Below are positions 13,301-20,027 of a DNA stretch of 64,000 bases, piece by piece. The stretch is from Mycobacterium decipiens. GTDB taxonomy: Bacteria > Actinomycetota > Actinomycetes > Mycobacteriales > Mycobacteriaceae. A program made the translations under genes and the position numbers. How positions within the stretch are numbered: position 1 is the first letter of the stretch; each line of letters begins with the position of its first letter. Where the stretch lies: NCBI RefSeq assembly GCF_963853665.1, contig NZ_OY970459.1:2418001-2482000 (forward strand). The letters run 5' to 3'. The notes under the pieces are model-generated. The model did no database searches. It was not told the origin of the DNA and saw nothing but the letters and a program-made list of their open reading frames with translations.

Positions 13301-13422
13301 TGGCCGGCCAGCCCGTGGAGATGTTGGCTGGCCCAACCGTCAGCGACGATGTGATCGACTCGTTAAGCCCCGAAGCTCTCATTGCGCTGGCGCTCACTGA
13401 GGACGAGAACGACAACCGGTGA
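10366..13422 (+). CDS. pks9: Pks9: KSQ-AT-ACP loading-module polyketide synthase
   Basis: A start at GTG 10366, four bases after the pks8 stop, gives 1018 residues, close to H37Rv Pks9 (1017). An ATG at 10267 in the same frame would overlap pks8 by 95 bp and adds no homologous sequence. Domains are KS (about 5-420), AT (about 500-800, Ser594 in GHSVGE, HAFH) and ACP (Ser899, in GFESM with Glu where Asp is usual), then a C-terminal tail of about 70 residues that may dock to a partner. There are no reductive domains. The KS nucleophile is Gln144 (DSGQSSALVAVH) instead of Cys, while His280 (EAHGTG) and His318 (NVGHVGG) are kept. That is the pattern of KSQ decarboxylase loading modules of actinomycete macrolide synthases. 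Inference: Pks9 loads and decarboxylates malonyl units to start chains for Pks7/Pks8 rather than extending them. Confidence 0.92.
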   Translation: MPPTDIAIIGLACRFPAAASPDDFWGLLRDGREATGSIDNVADFDADFFNLSPREASAMDPRQRLALELTWELLEDAFVVPEKLRGERVAVYLGAMNDDYALLTLAADHLDHHSFSGTNRAMIANRVSYAFGMHGPSMTIDSGQSSALVAVHLACESVRTAESPLAIAGGIHLNLARETAMLEQEFGAVSRSGHTYAFDRRADGYVPGDGGGLVLLKPVRAAREDGDRIRAIIRGSAVGNAGHSAPGLTVPSVAGEVDVIRRAMSGAGLDCHQVDYVEAHGTGTEIGDPIEARALGEIFAARQNRPVPVGSVKTNVGHVGGAAGIAGLLKAVLAIENAVIPPSLHHVRAPIDLESLGLRVNTTLTPWPVADKPRRAGVSSFGMGGTNAHVILEQGPVPTPAVVEYPAAEGNSAPGAVPWVLSARSAQALTNQADRLLAHVGADDSLTALDVGWSLVNTRSVFEHRAVVVGADRAQLVAGLADLAEGRLGAGVVAGRARSAGKTVFVFPGQGSQWLGMGQELYRRFSEFARALDAVVAALDGQLRLPVRQVMWGTDTGLLESTEFAQPALFAVQVALAALVQHWGVTPDFVMGHSVGEIAAAHVAGVLSLADAARVVAARGRLMQALPAGGVMVAVAASEDEVAPLLGEGVCIAAVNAPESVVISGEQDAVGVVIDRLAGSGRRVQRLAVSHAFHSVLMEPMIDEFAKVVADVSASAPRRGLVSNVTGQLAGPGYGSGAYWVEHVRKPVRFSDGVRLAKSLGARVFAEVGPAAGLAGSVALLAKDRPEVESALAGVGQLFTEGVGLDWSSVCGLSGGRRVKLPTYGFARQRFWLSDNHELLADRARKDAGAVARLDDLAPRERHRQLVELVCFHAAMVLGHKSSHDIDPERAFQDAGFESMTGVELRNRLKASTGLAGSSLPRTLIFDYPTPIGLAEYLGQQLSRGQSAASDDESIWHVLKSIPIHELRRSGLLDKLLLLAGQPVEMLAGPTVSDDVIDSLSPEALIALALTEDENDNR

Positions 13423-13497
13423 CGAAATCCGACCTGGCAGGCCCTATTACGGCATCAGCACCGGGGGAAGTGCGACAGATGTTGAATAGCGCCACTT

Positions 13498-13526
13498 TTG
13501 CGGCAGCGCGCGATGGGGCTTAAACT
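13498..13526 (+). promoter_or_regulatory. Possible promoter for pks11
   Basis: TTGCGG (13498-13503), a 17-bp spacer, then TAAACT (13521-13526) lie in the 168-bp gap between pks9 and pks11. The spacing suits a SigA-type promoter, with a leader of about 58 nt to the pks11 start. The -35 match is only partial, so this is tentative. Confidence 0.3.
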
Positions 13527-13590
13527 TTGAACGTCGGGGGGTGGTGCTTTTTTATGGGGGTTGGCCGGCAAGTACTAAGAGGGCAGAGAC

Positions 13591-14652
13591 ATGAGCGTCA
13601 TCGCAGGTGTGTTCGGTGCGTTGCCACCGCACCGCTATAGCCAAAGTGAGATCACCGATTCGTTTGTTAAGTTTCCCGGCCTCAAGGAACACGAGGAGAT
13701 CGTTCGGCGCCTGCATGCCGCAGCCAAGGTCAACAATCGTCACCTGGTGCTGCCGCTGGAAAGGTACCCATCGCTGACCGACTTCGGCGACGCCAACGAA
13801 ATCTTTGTCGAGAAGGCCGTTGATCTTGGCGTCGAGGCATTGCTGGGCGCGCTCGAAGAGGCAGGCCTGCAACCCCGAGACATTGACATGATTGCCACCA
13901 CGACCGTCACCGGCGTCGCGGTGCCGTCGTTGGATGCCCGGATTGCCGGGCGGCTGGGTCTGCGCGCCGACGTGCGCCGGATGCCTCTGTTTGGCCTGGG
14001 CTGTGTGGCCGGGGCGGCAGGAGTGGCCCGGCTGCACGACTACCTGCGTGGCGCGCCCGACGACGTCGCGGTACTGGTGTCGGTCGAGCTTTGCTCGCTG
14101 ACCTATCCCGCGGTCAAACCGACGGTGTCGGGCCTGGTCGGGACCGCGTTGTTTGGCGACGGCGCGGCCGCAGTGGTTGCTGTCGGCGACCGGCGTGCCG
14201 ACCGGGTTCGCGCTGGCGGGCCCGACATCCTGGACTCGCGCAGCAGCCTATACCCCGAATCGCTGCACATCATGGGCTGGGATGTCGGCTCCCACGGCCT
14301 GCAGCTGCGGTTATCTCCGGAACTGACGGACCTGATCGAGCGGTACCTGCCGGCTGACGTCGACAGCTTCCTCGCCGCTTACCAACTGACCAAAGACGAC
14401 GTCGGAGCCTGGGTGAGCCACCCCGGTGGACCCAAGGTCATCGACGCGATCACCAGAAGCCTCGAGTTGGCCCCGGAGGCGCTGGAGCTGACCTGGCGCT
14501 CGCTTGGCGAGATCGCCAACCTGTCGTCGGCGTCGGTGCTGCACATCTTGCGCGACACCATCGAAAAGCGGCCGCCGAGCGGCAGCCCCGGGCTGATGTT
14601 GGCGATGGGTCCTGGGTTCTGTGCCGAACTTGTACTACTGCGCTGGCACTAA
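13591..14652 (+). CDS. pks11: Type III polyketide synthase Pks11 (alkylpyrone synthase type)
   Basis: A 353-residue chalcone-synthase-fold enzyme, the same length as H37Rv Pks11 (Rv1665). It condenses a long-chain acyl-CoA starter with malonyl/methylmalonyl-CoA; the M. tuberculosis enzyme is reported to make methyl-branched alkylpyrones. The Cys-His-Asn triad is visible: Cys138 ([11 protein letters not shown]), His in [14 protein letters not shown] and Asn in [14 protein letters not shown]. The ATG at 13591 has AGAGGGCAG just upstream. Its position after pks7-pks8-pks9 suggests the type I enzymes supply an acyl chain that Pks11 extends and cyclises. Its 3' end overlaps the converging cyp139A1 gene by 18 bp. 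Confidence 0.95.
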   Translation: MSVIAGVFGALPPHRYSQSEITDSFVKFPGLKEHEEIVRRLHAAAKVNNRHLVLPLERYPSLTDFGDANEIFVEKAVDLGVEALLGALEEAGLQPRDIDMIATTTVTGVAVPSLDARIAGRLGLRADVRRMPLFGLGCVAGAAGVARLHDYLRGAPDDVAVLVSVELCSLTYPAVKPTVSGLVGTALFGDGAAAVVAVGDRRADRVRAGGPDILDSRSSLYPESLHIMGWDVGSHGLQLRLSPELTDLIERYLPADVDSFLAAYQLTKDDVGAWVSHPGGPKVIDAITRSLELAPEALELTWRSLGEIANLSSASVLHILRDTIEKRPPSGSPGLMLAMGPGFCAELVLLRWH

Positions 14653-15936
14653 TTCGCTGATTTCGACGGTCAGTCCCGGCCGCGGGGATAACGCGGCAAA
14701 GTTGGCCGCCCGGATGCGTTGAACGGGCAATTGCAGCGTGGTCCTGGCGACCAGCCGGGCCAGCATCACGGTCATCTCGGTGGTGGCCAGGGCCGCTCCG
14801 ACGCATCGATGCAGCCCGCCACTAAACGGGATGAATTCATGCGGTCGGGGTTTGCGGTAGTCGGGTGCGTCGGGGTCCCAGCGCTGCGGACGGAATTCGG
14901 TTGGCGCGGGCCAACTTTCGGGAAGTCGGTGGGTGACGTAGGCGCTGAAGACCAACAAGCGTCCGGCCCGGATACGGCGTCCGTCGAACCAGAGGTCACG
15001 CTTCACCCGGCGGGCCGAGATCACGCCGGGGGAGTAAAGACGCAGCGTCTCGTGGATAACGCCGTTGAGGTAGGTGAACGCTTCGAGATCAGCCGCGACG
15101 GGCGCGCTGCCGCCCAGTACCCGATCTACCTCACTGGCCGCGGTCTCCCAGGCACCCGGCAGGGTCAGTAACGTGTAGATCGCCCAGGCCAGCGCGCCGC
15201 TGGTGGTCTCGTAGCCGGCGGTGATGAGCGAGACGATCGAATCGCGGATCTCGTTGTCGCTCAACATGTCGCCTTCTTCGGAGCGACCAGTGATTAACGC
15301 GGCCAGCAGGCGGTCGCCGGGTTTGGGATGGGCGCGTGCATCGGCGATCTGGGTGTCGATGAGGTCGTCGATGCGTTGGCGAGCCGCCATCGCCCGTCGC
15401 CAGCCGGGCGAGTTGACCCGCTGCTGCAACCGCATCACCTGGGGCGGGCGGTGGGTCAGGTCGAGCAGGGGTTGGAGTTGTTCACCGAGGAAATCAGAGT
15501 GGACGGCGAGGCGATCGCCGAACAGACTCTCGGCGGTGCTGCGCCGGACCGCGGCGCGCAGCTCTTGGTAGATGTCCAGCTGCTGCCCGGGACGCCAGCC
15601 GTCGATGACGGCGTCGATAGTGGACACCATCGTCCGCACATAGTCCTGGACCTGGCGGTGCCGCAGCCCCGGTGCCACCACGCTGCGGCGGCGCCGGTGA
15701 TCCTCGCCGTCGCTGACGATCAGTGCGGTCGGCCCGTCGACGGGAACCAGGCTTTCAAACGTCTCCCGCCAGCTGAACGCATCGGCATTGGCGAACACGA
15801 ATTTGTTTGCCTCGGCCCCCAGCAGATAGGTGTAGCCATGCCCGGCTACGCCGACGTTGATCAGCGGTCCACGCCGTCGATACAGCGCCAGCAGCGCTTC
15901 ACCGGGCGGGTAGGGCACCGTCCGATAGGTAGTCAT
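14635..15936 (-). CDS. cyp139A1: Cytochrome P450 CYP139A1
   Basis: A 433-residue P450 monooxygenase, orthologous by position and length to H37Rv Rv1666c. Visible hallmarks are the I-helix oxygen-activation motif AGYETT, the K-helix ExxR (HETLRLYSP) and the heme-binding loop [10 protein letters not shown] with the proximal Cys. The substrate is not known. Its conserved place next to pks7-pks11 suggests it hydroxylates or otherwise oxidises the polyketide or pyrone made there. The start ATG (15936) overlaps the stop of the upstream ABC-F gene by ATGA, so translation is probably coupled. Confidence 0.95.
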   Translation of the reverse strand: MTTYRTVPYPPGEALLALYRRRGPLINVGVAGHGYTYLLGAEANKFVFANADAFSWRETFESLVPVDGPTALIVSDGEDHRRRRSVVAPGLRHRQVQDYVRTMVSTIDAVIDGWRPGQQLDIYQELRAAVRRSTAESLFGDRLAVHSDFLGEQLQPLLDLTHRPPQVMRLQQRVNSPGWRRAMAARQRIDDLIDTQIADARAHPKPGDRLLAALITGRSEEGDMLSDNEIRDSIVSLITAGYETTSGALAWAIYTLLTLPGAWETAASEVDRVLGGSAPVAADLEAFTYLNGVIHETLRLYSPGVISARRVKRDLWFDGRRIRAGRLLVFSAYVTHRLPESWPAPTEFRPQRWDPDAPDYRKPRPHEFIPFSGGLHRCVGAALATTEMTVMLARLVARTTLQLPVQRIRAANFAALSPRPGLTVEISELVPAQ

Positions 15937-17717
15937 TCGAGCACCTCGGAAAGCTCCAACCAGCGGTGCTCCATTCCGGCGACCTCGTCTTCAAGGGCGC
16001 GTAGTTCCTGCGTGAGCCGGGTGATGCCGATGTGGTCGGACTGGTCGTGCTCGGCGAGTTCGGTGTGTTTGGCCGCGACCCGGTCGGCCAGGCGCGAGAG
16101 TTGGCGGTCGATTGTGGCCAACTCCTTCTCGGTGGTACGTCGCTGCGCGCCCGATATCGCCCGGAATTCCGGGAATTCCGGGGGCTTGGCAGCCGCGGTG
16201 GTTGTCGGACGCGCGGCCAGCCGCAGGTATTCGTCGATACCGCCGGGAAGATGGCGCAGCCGGCCGTCGAGAATCGCGTACTGCTGATCGGTGACACGCT
16301 CGAGCAGGTAGCGGTCGTGGGAGACGACGATCAAGGTGCCCGCCCAGCAGTCAAGCAGGTCTTCGGTGGCCGTCAGCATCTCGGTGTCCACGTCGTTGGT
16401 GGGTTCGTCGAGGAGCAGCACGTTCGGTTCGGACAAGAGCGTCAGCATTAGCTGCAGGCGCCGGCGCTGACCGCCGGAGAGCTCACCGACTCGCGCGGAC
16501 AGCTCACCCCGGGCGAACCCGAGACGTTCCAGCAGCTGGGCGGGGGTAACCTCGCGGCCCTCGACCTGATAGCCGCCGCGCAGCCTACCCAGCACGTCCG
16601 CGATCCGGTCGTCGGCAAACGGCGCCAGGTCATCCCCTTGCTGATCGAGCACCGCCAACCGGACGGTCTTGCCGTGCTTGACCCGCCCGGAGTCCGGCTG
16701 GATGGTACCGGCGATCAAGCCCAACAGGGTCGACTTGCCGGCGCCGTTGGCCCCAACGATGCCGGTGCGTTCGCCGGGCCCGATTCGCCATACGATGTCG
16801 CGGAGCACCGGGCGGCTCCCAGAAGACTTGTACGAGACCGATACGTCGAGTAGATCGACGACGTCCTTTCCCAGCCGGGCCGTCGCGAGCTTGGCCAACT
16901 CCACGGTGTTGCGCAGCGGCGGCACGTCGTCGATCAATTGGTTGGCGGCCTCGATCCGAAACTTGGGTTTGGAGGTCCGCGCCGGTGCGCCGCGCCGTAG
17001 CCAGGCCAGCTCTTTGCGCAGCAGGTTCTGCCGCTTGGCCTCGGCTGCGGCGGCCAGCCGGTCTCGCTCGACGCGTTGCAGCACATACGCTGCGTAGCCG
17101 CCTTCGAACGGCTCGACCATTCCGTCGTGCACCTCCCAGGTGGTGGTGGCGACCTCGTCGAGGAACCAGCGGTCGTGGGTGACCAGCAGCAGACCACCAG
17201 TGCTGCGAGCCCATCGCTGTTGCAGGTGGCCGGCCAGCCAGGTGATGCCTTCGATGTCGAGATGGTTGGTGGGCTCGTCGAGCGCGATCACGTCCCATTC
17301 GCCGACCAGCAGCTGGGCCAGCTGGACCCTTCGCCGCTGACCACCGCTGAGCGTGGCAACCGTTGTGTCCCAGGCGATGTCGGAGACCAGGCCGGCGACC
17401 ACGTCGCGAACGCGCGGGTCTCCCGCCCACTGATGTTCGGGTTGATCGCCGACCAGTGTCCAGCCCACGGTGCGGCCGGGGTCGAGGGTGTCGGCCTGGT
17501 TCAGCGCGCGCACCCGCAGGCCGCTGCGCCGGGTGACCCGGCCGGAGTCGGGCCGCAGCTGGCCGGTGAGCAGGCCGAGCAGGCTGGACTTGCCGTCGCC
17601 GTTACGGCCCACGATGCCGATGCGCGCGCCGTCGTTCACCCCCAGCGTGACCGACTCGAATACCACCTGGGTCGGATAGGCCAGGTGTACGGCTTCGGCT
17701 CCGAGTAGGTGCGCCAT
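15933..17717 (-). CDS. ABC-F family ATPase (intact equivalent of Rv1668c+Rv1667c)
   Basis: A soluble protein of 594 residues with two ABC ATPase domains and no membrane segments. Walker A motifs are GRNGDGKSS and GANGAGKST; signature motifs LSGGQRRRVQ and LSGGQRRRLQ; Walker B boxes ALDEPTNHLD and LLDEPTNDVD. An inter-domain linker of basic/coiled character and a C-terminal helical tail fit the ABC-F class, which acts on ribosomes (translation factors or antibiotic protection) rather than as transporters. An upstream in-frame start (17789) exists, but MAHLLGAEAVHL at 17717 is where family homology begins. In H37Rv this locus is annotated as two parts of a macrolide-transport ATPase; here it is one open frame. 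It may protect against a product of the pks operon, but that is inference. Confidence 0.93.
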   Translation of the reverse strand: MAHLLGAEAVHLAYPTQVVFESVTLGVNDGARIGIVGRNGDGKSSLLGLLTGQLRPDSGRVTRRSGLRVRALNQADTLDPGRTVGWTLVGDQPEHQWAGDPRVRDVVAGLVSDIAWDTTVATLSGGQRRRVQLAQLLVGEWDVIALDEPTNHLDIEGITWLAGHLQQRWARSTGGLLLVTHDRWFLDEVATTTWEVHDGMVEPFEGGYAAYVLQRVERDRLAAAAEAKRQNLLRKELAWLRRGAPARTSKPKFRIEAANQLIDDVPPLRNTVELAKLATARLGKDVVDLLDVSVSYKSSGSRPVLRDIVWRIGPGERTGIVGANGAGKSTLLGLIAGTIQPDSGRVKHGKTVRLAVLDQQGDDLAPFADDRIADVLGRLRGGYQVEGREVTPAQLLERLGFARGELSARVGELSGGQRRRLQLMLTLLSEPNVLLLDEPTNDVDTEMLTATEDLLDCWAGTLIVVSHDRYLLERVTDQQYAILDGRLRHLPGGIDEYLRLAARPTTTAAAKPPEFPEFRAISGAQRRTTEKELATIDRQLSRLADRVAAKHTELAEHDQSDHIGITRLTQELRALEDEVAGMEHRWLELSEVLE

Positions 17718-17740
17718 CGGGCCAAAACTACCGGTCCAAC

Positions 17741-18513
17741 GTGTCGGCGTTCGACGAGCTGTTCGAATGACACTATCCCGCCACCACACCCGAGTCGGCG
17801 GAGTTGGTGGATCAGATCTGCGTGTCGGCGCGGATACAGAACCGGGCCGCCGCCGCGCAACTGGCCGCGATCGGGGAATTGTTCGGCAACCGGATCGCCC
17901 GCTGCACCGACACCGAGGACTGGGCCATCGACACCGAGGAAGCCGGTGGCTGCCGAGGCGCCGTTGATATCGATGTGCGGCTGCTTCATTCCATCGTGTA
18001 CGGCACCGCTCTGATCACCAACCCCGACGTGCTGGCCGCCGTGGACATGCGAAAGCCGATGCGAGCGTTGCACCGGCCGCCCAGCTGGGCGCCGACGGAC
18101 TCATCACCGCCGAGCTGCTGGCCGAGTTGGCCGCATCGGCCACACTGGTGCCGCTGATCCACCCCGGCGATGCCGCACCCGAACCCGGCTACCTACCGTC
18201 TAAGGCGCTGGCCGATTTCGTGCGGTGTCGGGATCTGACCTACCGCTGGCCCGGCTGTGACCAACCCGCCACCAACTGCGACGTGGACCATACGATCCCC
18301 TACGCCGACGGCGGACCCACGCATGCGGCAAACCTCAAGTGCTACTGCCGAACCCACCACCTGATCAAAACCTTCTGGGGCTGGCAGGACAAGCAACTAC
18401 TCGACACCACCCTGATCTTGACCTCCCCAGCTGGGCACACCTACGTCACCCCACACCAACGAACCACCGCCCTTCTGACGGGCGCTCCAAACGGCTACGG
18501 CGTTGTGCCCTAA
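17741..18513 (+). pseudogene. Decayed DUF222/HNH endonuclease-like gene (13E12-type family)
   Basis: Pieces of one protein are readable in different frames. VSAFDELFE is followed by an in-frame TGA at 17768. The DUF222-like segment LVDQICVSARIQNRAAAAQ continues in the same frame, then shifts near 17950 after DTEEA. A short segment [20 protein letters not shown] follows, and the intact C-terminal HNH region starts in another frame from about 18100 ([26 protein letters not shown]). This amounts to one internal stop, at least two frameshifts and a large internal deletion. Such genes are multicopy in mycobacteria and mark recombination sites. It lies where conserved H37Rv synteny ends on the left side of the accessory lipid locus. 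Confidence 0.8.
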
Positions 18514-18611
18514 AACACCAAACCGCCGAGCCGGAAGCCGAGGTTTCCAAGGCCAGAGAGCGGGTTGTTCTCGGCGTACGAAAGGCCGCCGAAGTTATTG
18601 AACCCCCAAAA
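18510..18611 (-). pseudogene. Possible C-terminal remnant of a PPE/Gly-Asn-rich protein
   Basis: On the minus strand a short open stretch reads FNNFGGLSYAENNPLSGLG and then NLGFRLGGLVF before a TAG (complement of 18510-18512). The alternating Gly/Asn/Phe/Leu pattern resembles C-termini of mycobacterial PPE proteins, but the piece is only 33 residues with no start. It abuts the HNH pseudogene stop exactly, consistent with a deletion junction. Low certainty; it could be chance. Confidence 0.28.
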
Positions 18612-18746
18612 TGATTGATTTGTTTGGTCTATACGTGTCGGTACGCATCACTGCGACCGGCGCGACGTTCGGCGCCGATGCCGCGGGATGGTCGTGGCGC
18701 ACCTATGTACGATTGCGACTAATCACGCGTTTGACCCGACGTCGCC

Positions 18747-18759
18747 TATACTCGTGCCG
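18747..18759 (+). promoter_or_regulatory. Leaderless-type promoter of the PadR gene
   Basis: A TATACT -10 box (18747-18752; TANNNT type) lies exactly 7 nt before the ATG at 18760, the spacing of mycobacterial leaderless transcripts. No convincing Shine-Dalgarno precedes the ATG. No good -35 at standard distance was found (TTGACC at 18731 is only 10 bp away), which is common for leaderless TANNNT promoters. Confidence 0.5.
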
Positions 18760-19368
18760 ATGTCCGTTCGTGACGCCGTACTGGTCGCTCTCCTCGAGGG
18801 CGAGTCTTCCGGGTATGACCTGGCCAAGGAGTTCGACGCCTCGGTGTCGAACTTCTGGATGGCTACCCCGCAGCAACTTTATCGAGAACTCGACCGGCTA
18901 GCCGAAGACGGTCTCATCAAGGCACGCCTCGTTCAGCAGGAACGCCGGCCCAACAAGCGCATGTACTCGCTGACCGAGGCAGGCCTCGCGGCCATCGAGG
19001 AGTTCACTACCCGGGCGCCGAAGCCGTGCGTGATCCGCGACGACCTGCTGGTGCAAATCAAGGCCGTCGATGTCGGTAATACACGGGCCGTCCAGGAGTA
19101 CATCGCTGAACGGCTGCAATGGGCCACCGCCAAACTGCAACGCTACGAACGGATAAGGACCCGCTTGCTCGGTGGCCGCACCGAAGACGAGTACCTCGCG
19201 CAAGTGGAACGAGTGGGTCCCTATCTGACGCTGTTGCGCGGAATATCGTTCGAACAACAAAACATCAAGTGGACCGAGCGCTGCTTGGCCGTCATCGAAC
19301 GCCGCCTGGCCGCCCAGCCAAACCCGCCGGAGCCTTCCGGGCGGCGAGAAGTTCGGGTTCGCAAATAG
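18760..19368 (+). CDS. PadR-family transcriptional regulator
   Basis: A 202-residue regulator. The N-terminal winged helix (SVRDAVLVALLEGESSGYDL, then the recognition region FWMATPQQLYRELDRLAEDG and wing PNKRMYSLTEAGLAAIEEF) is typical PadR. The C-terminal half is helical and of the Vir/PadR-C type (EYIAERLQWATAKLQRYERI). The frame is open back to 18688, but ATG 18760 fits both the family start and the -10 box. In H37Rv a similar PadR-like gene (Rv1176c) sits near the PAT lipid genes pks3/4-papA3-mmpL10. Here it sits at the edge of a locus with PapA3-, MmpL10- and Chp2-like genes, so it probably controls that locus. Ligand unknown. Confidence 0.85.
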   Translation: MSVRDAVLVALLEGESSGYDLAKEFDASVSNFWMATPQQLYRELDRLAEDGLIKARLVQQERRPNKRMYSLTEAGLAAIEEFTTRAPKPCVIRDDLLVQIKAVDVGNTRAVQEYIAERLQWATAKLQRYERIRTRLLGGRTEDEYLAQVERVGPYLTLLRGISFEQQNIKWTERCLAVIERRLAAQPNPPEPSGRREVRVRK

Positions 19369-20027
19369 CAACTTCAGCGATTGAAGTGACATCGCGCTAA
19401 CCGACCCTTGGCGCACCAAGTGGCCCGTTGCCTAGGTGATGGCGGCGCCGTAGGCGGGGCTTGGGCAGAGTTGAAGAATTCATGTGAAAACGCTGGACGT
19501 CGCGCTCGACGCGCGCTGATGTTTGCGCATTATTAAAGTCGACGATTATTCGCTGAGGCAGTTGTGTCTATGCAGTTCGCAGGCCCGGGCGGGCGGTGGC
19601 AGGGCTAGTTGTACCCGCCCCAGCGCGAGCTGCTAATTTCGCTGCCACAAGTTTCGGAATCGGTGACGGTTGGCGGATGGTCGACCACTTGATGCAGGGG
19701 TGTCGAGATGGGGCTAGTCGAGATGGCGGATCAATTGTTTTTCAGTGCCGGACAATCATCTGCCGCTGTGATTTATCCAAAAGGGTAGATCTCGTTGCGG
19801 TACATAAGTTCCGGCGCGACGGTACGGAATCGACCGCGTACGATGATGCGATCGATGCGATCCGGCGCGTGGTGGCCGGGGAACGCGAACTCGCGAGCAC
19901 GGCTTTTTGGTCCGGACGTGTGCCCGTGAGCGGCTCAAGACCTGGTTGGGAACTACCCGGCCCCGGTGCCCGAATGGCCGGCCCGTGGGATCGAATCTTC
20001 GTCGGCATTGGCAGAAAGGACAACCGC
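19369..20027 (+). other. 659-bp upstream region of the bimodular PKS
   Basis: No convincing gene. The PKS frame is open from 19596, but nothing upstream of the ATG at 20028 resembles a PKS N-terminus, so this is treated as a long leader or regulatory region. It holds an AT-rich patch at 19529-19556 that recurs upstream of papA (listed separately), and another AT-rich patch near 19769-19790. The last bases carry AGAAAGGA (20013-20020), the Shine-Dalgarno of the PKS. Confidence 0.5.
19529..19556 (+). promoter_or_regulatory. AT-rich shared element, copy 1 (upstream of PKS)
   Basis: The 28-bp segment begins ATTATTAAAGTCGACGATTA. It matches 23 of 28 bases of the segment at 37854-37881 upstream of the papA operon, and weaker similarity continues for about 10 bp on both sides. 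It contains ATTATT twice, 16 bp apart. It stands out in high-GC surroundings. Either a shared operator/promoter of the locus (PadR or a global regulator) or duplicated flanking DNA. Confidence 0.45.

Noticed and set aside
19596..20027. 144-residue N-terminal extension of the bimodular PKS
   Set aside because: No PKS N-terminal or docking similarity; ATG 20028 has a good ribosome site and KS begins 12 residues later.
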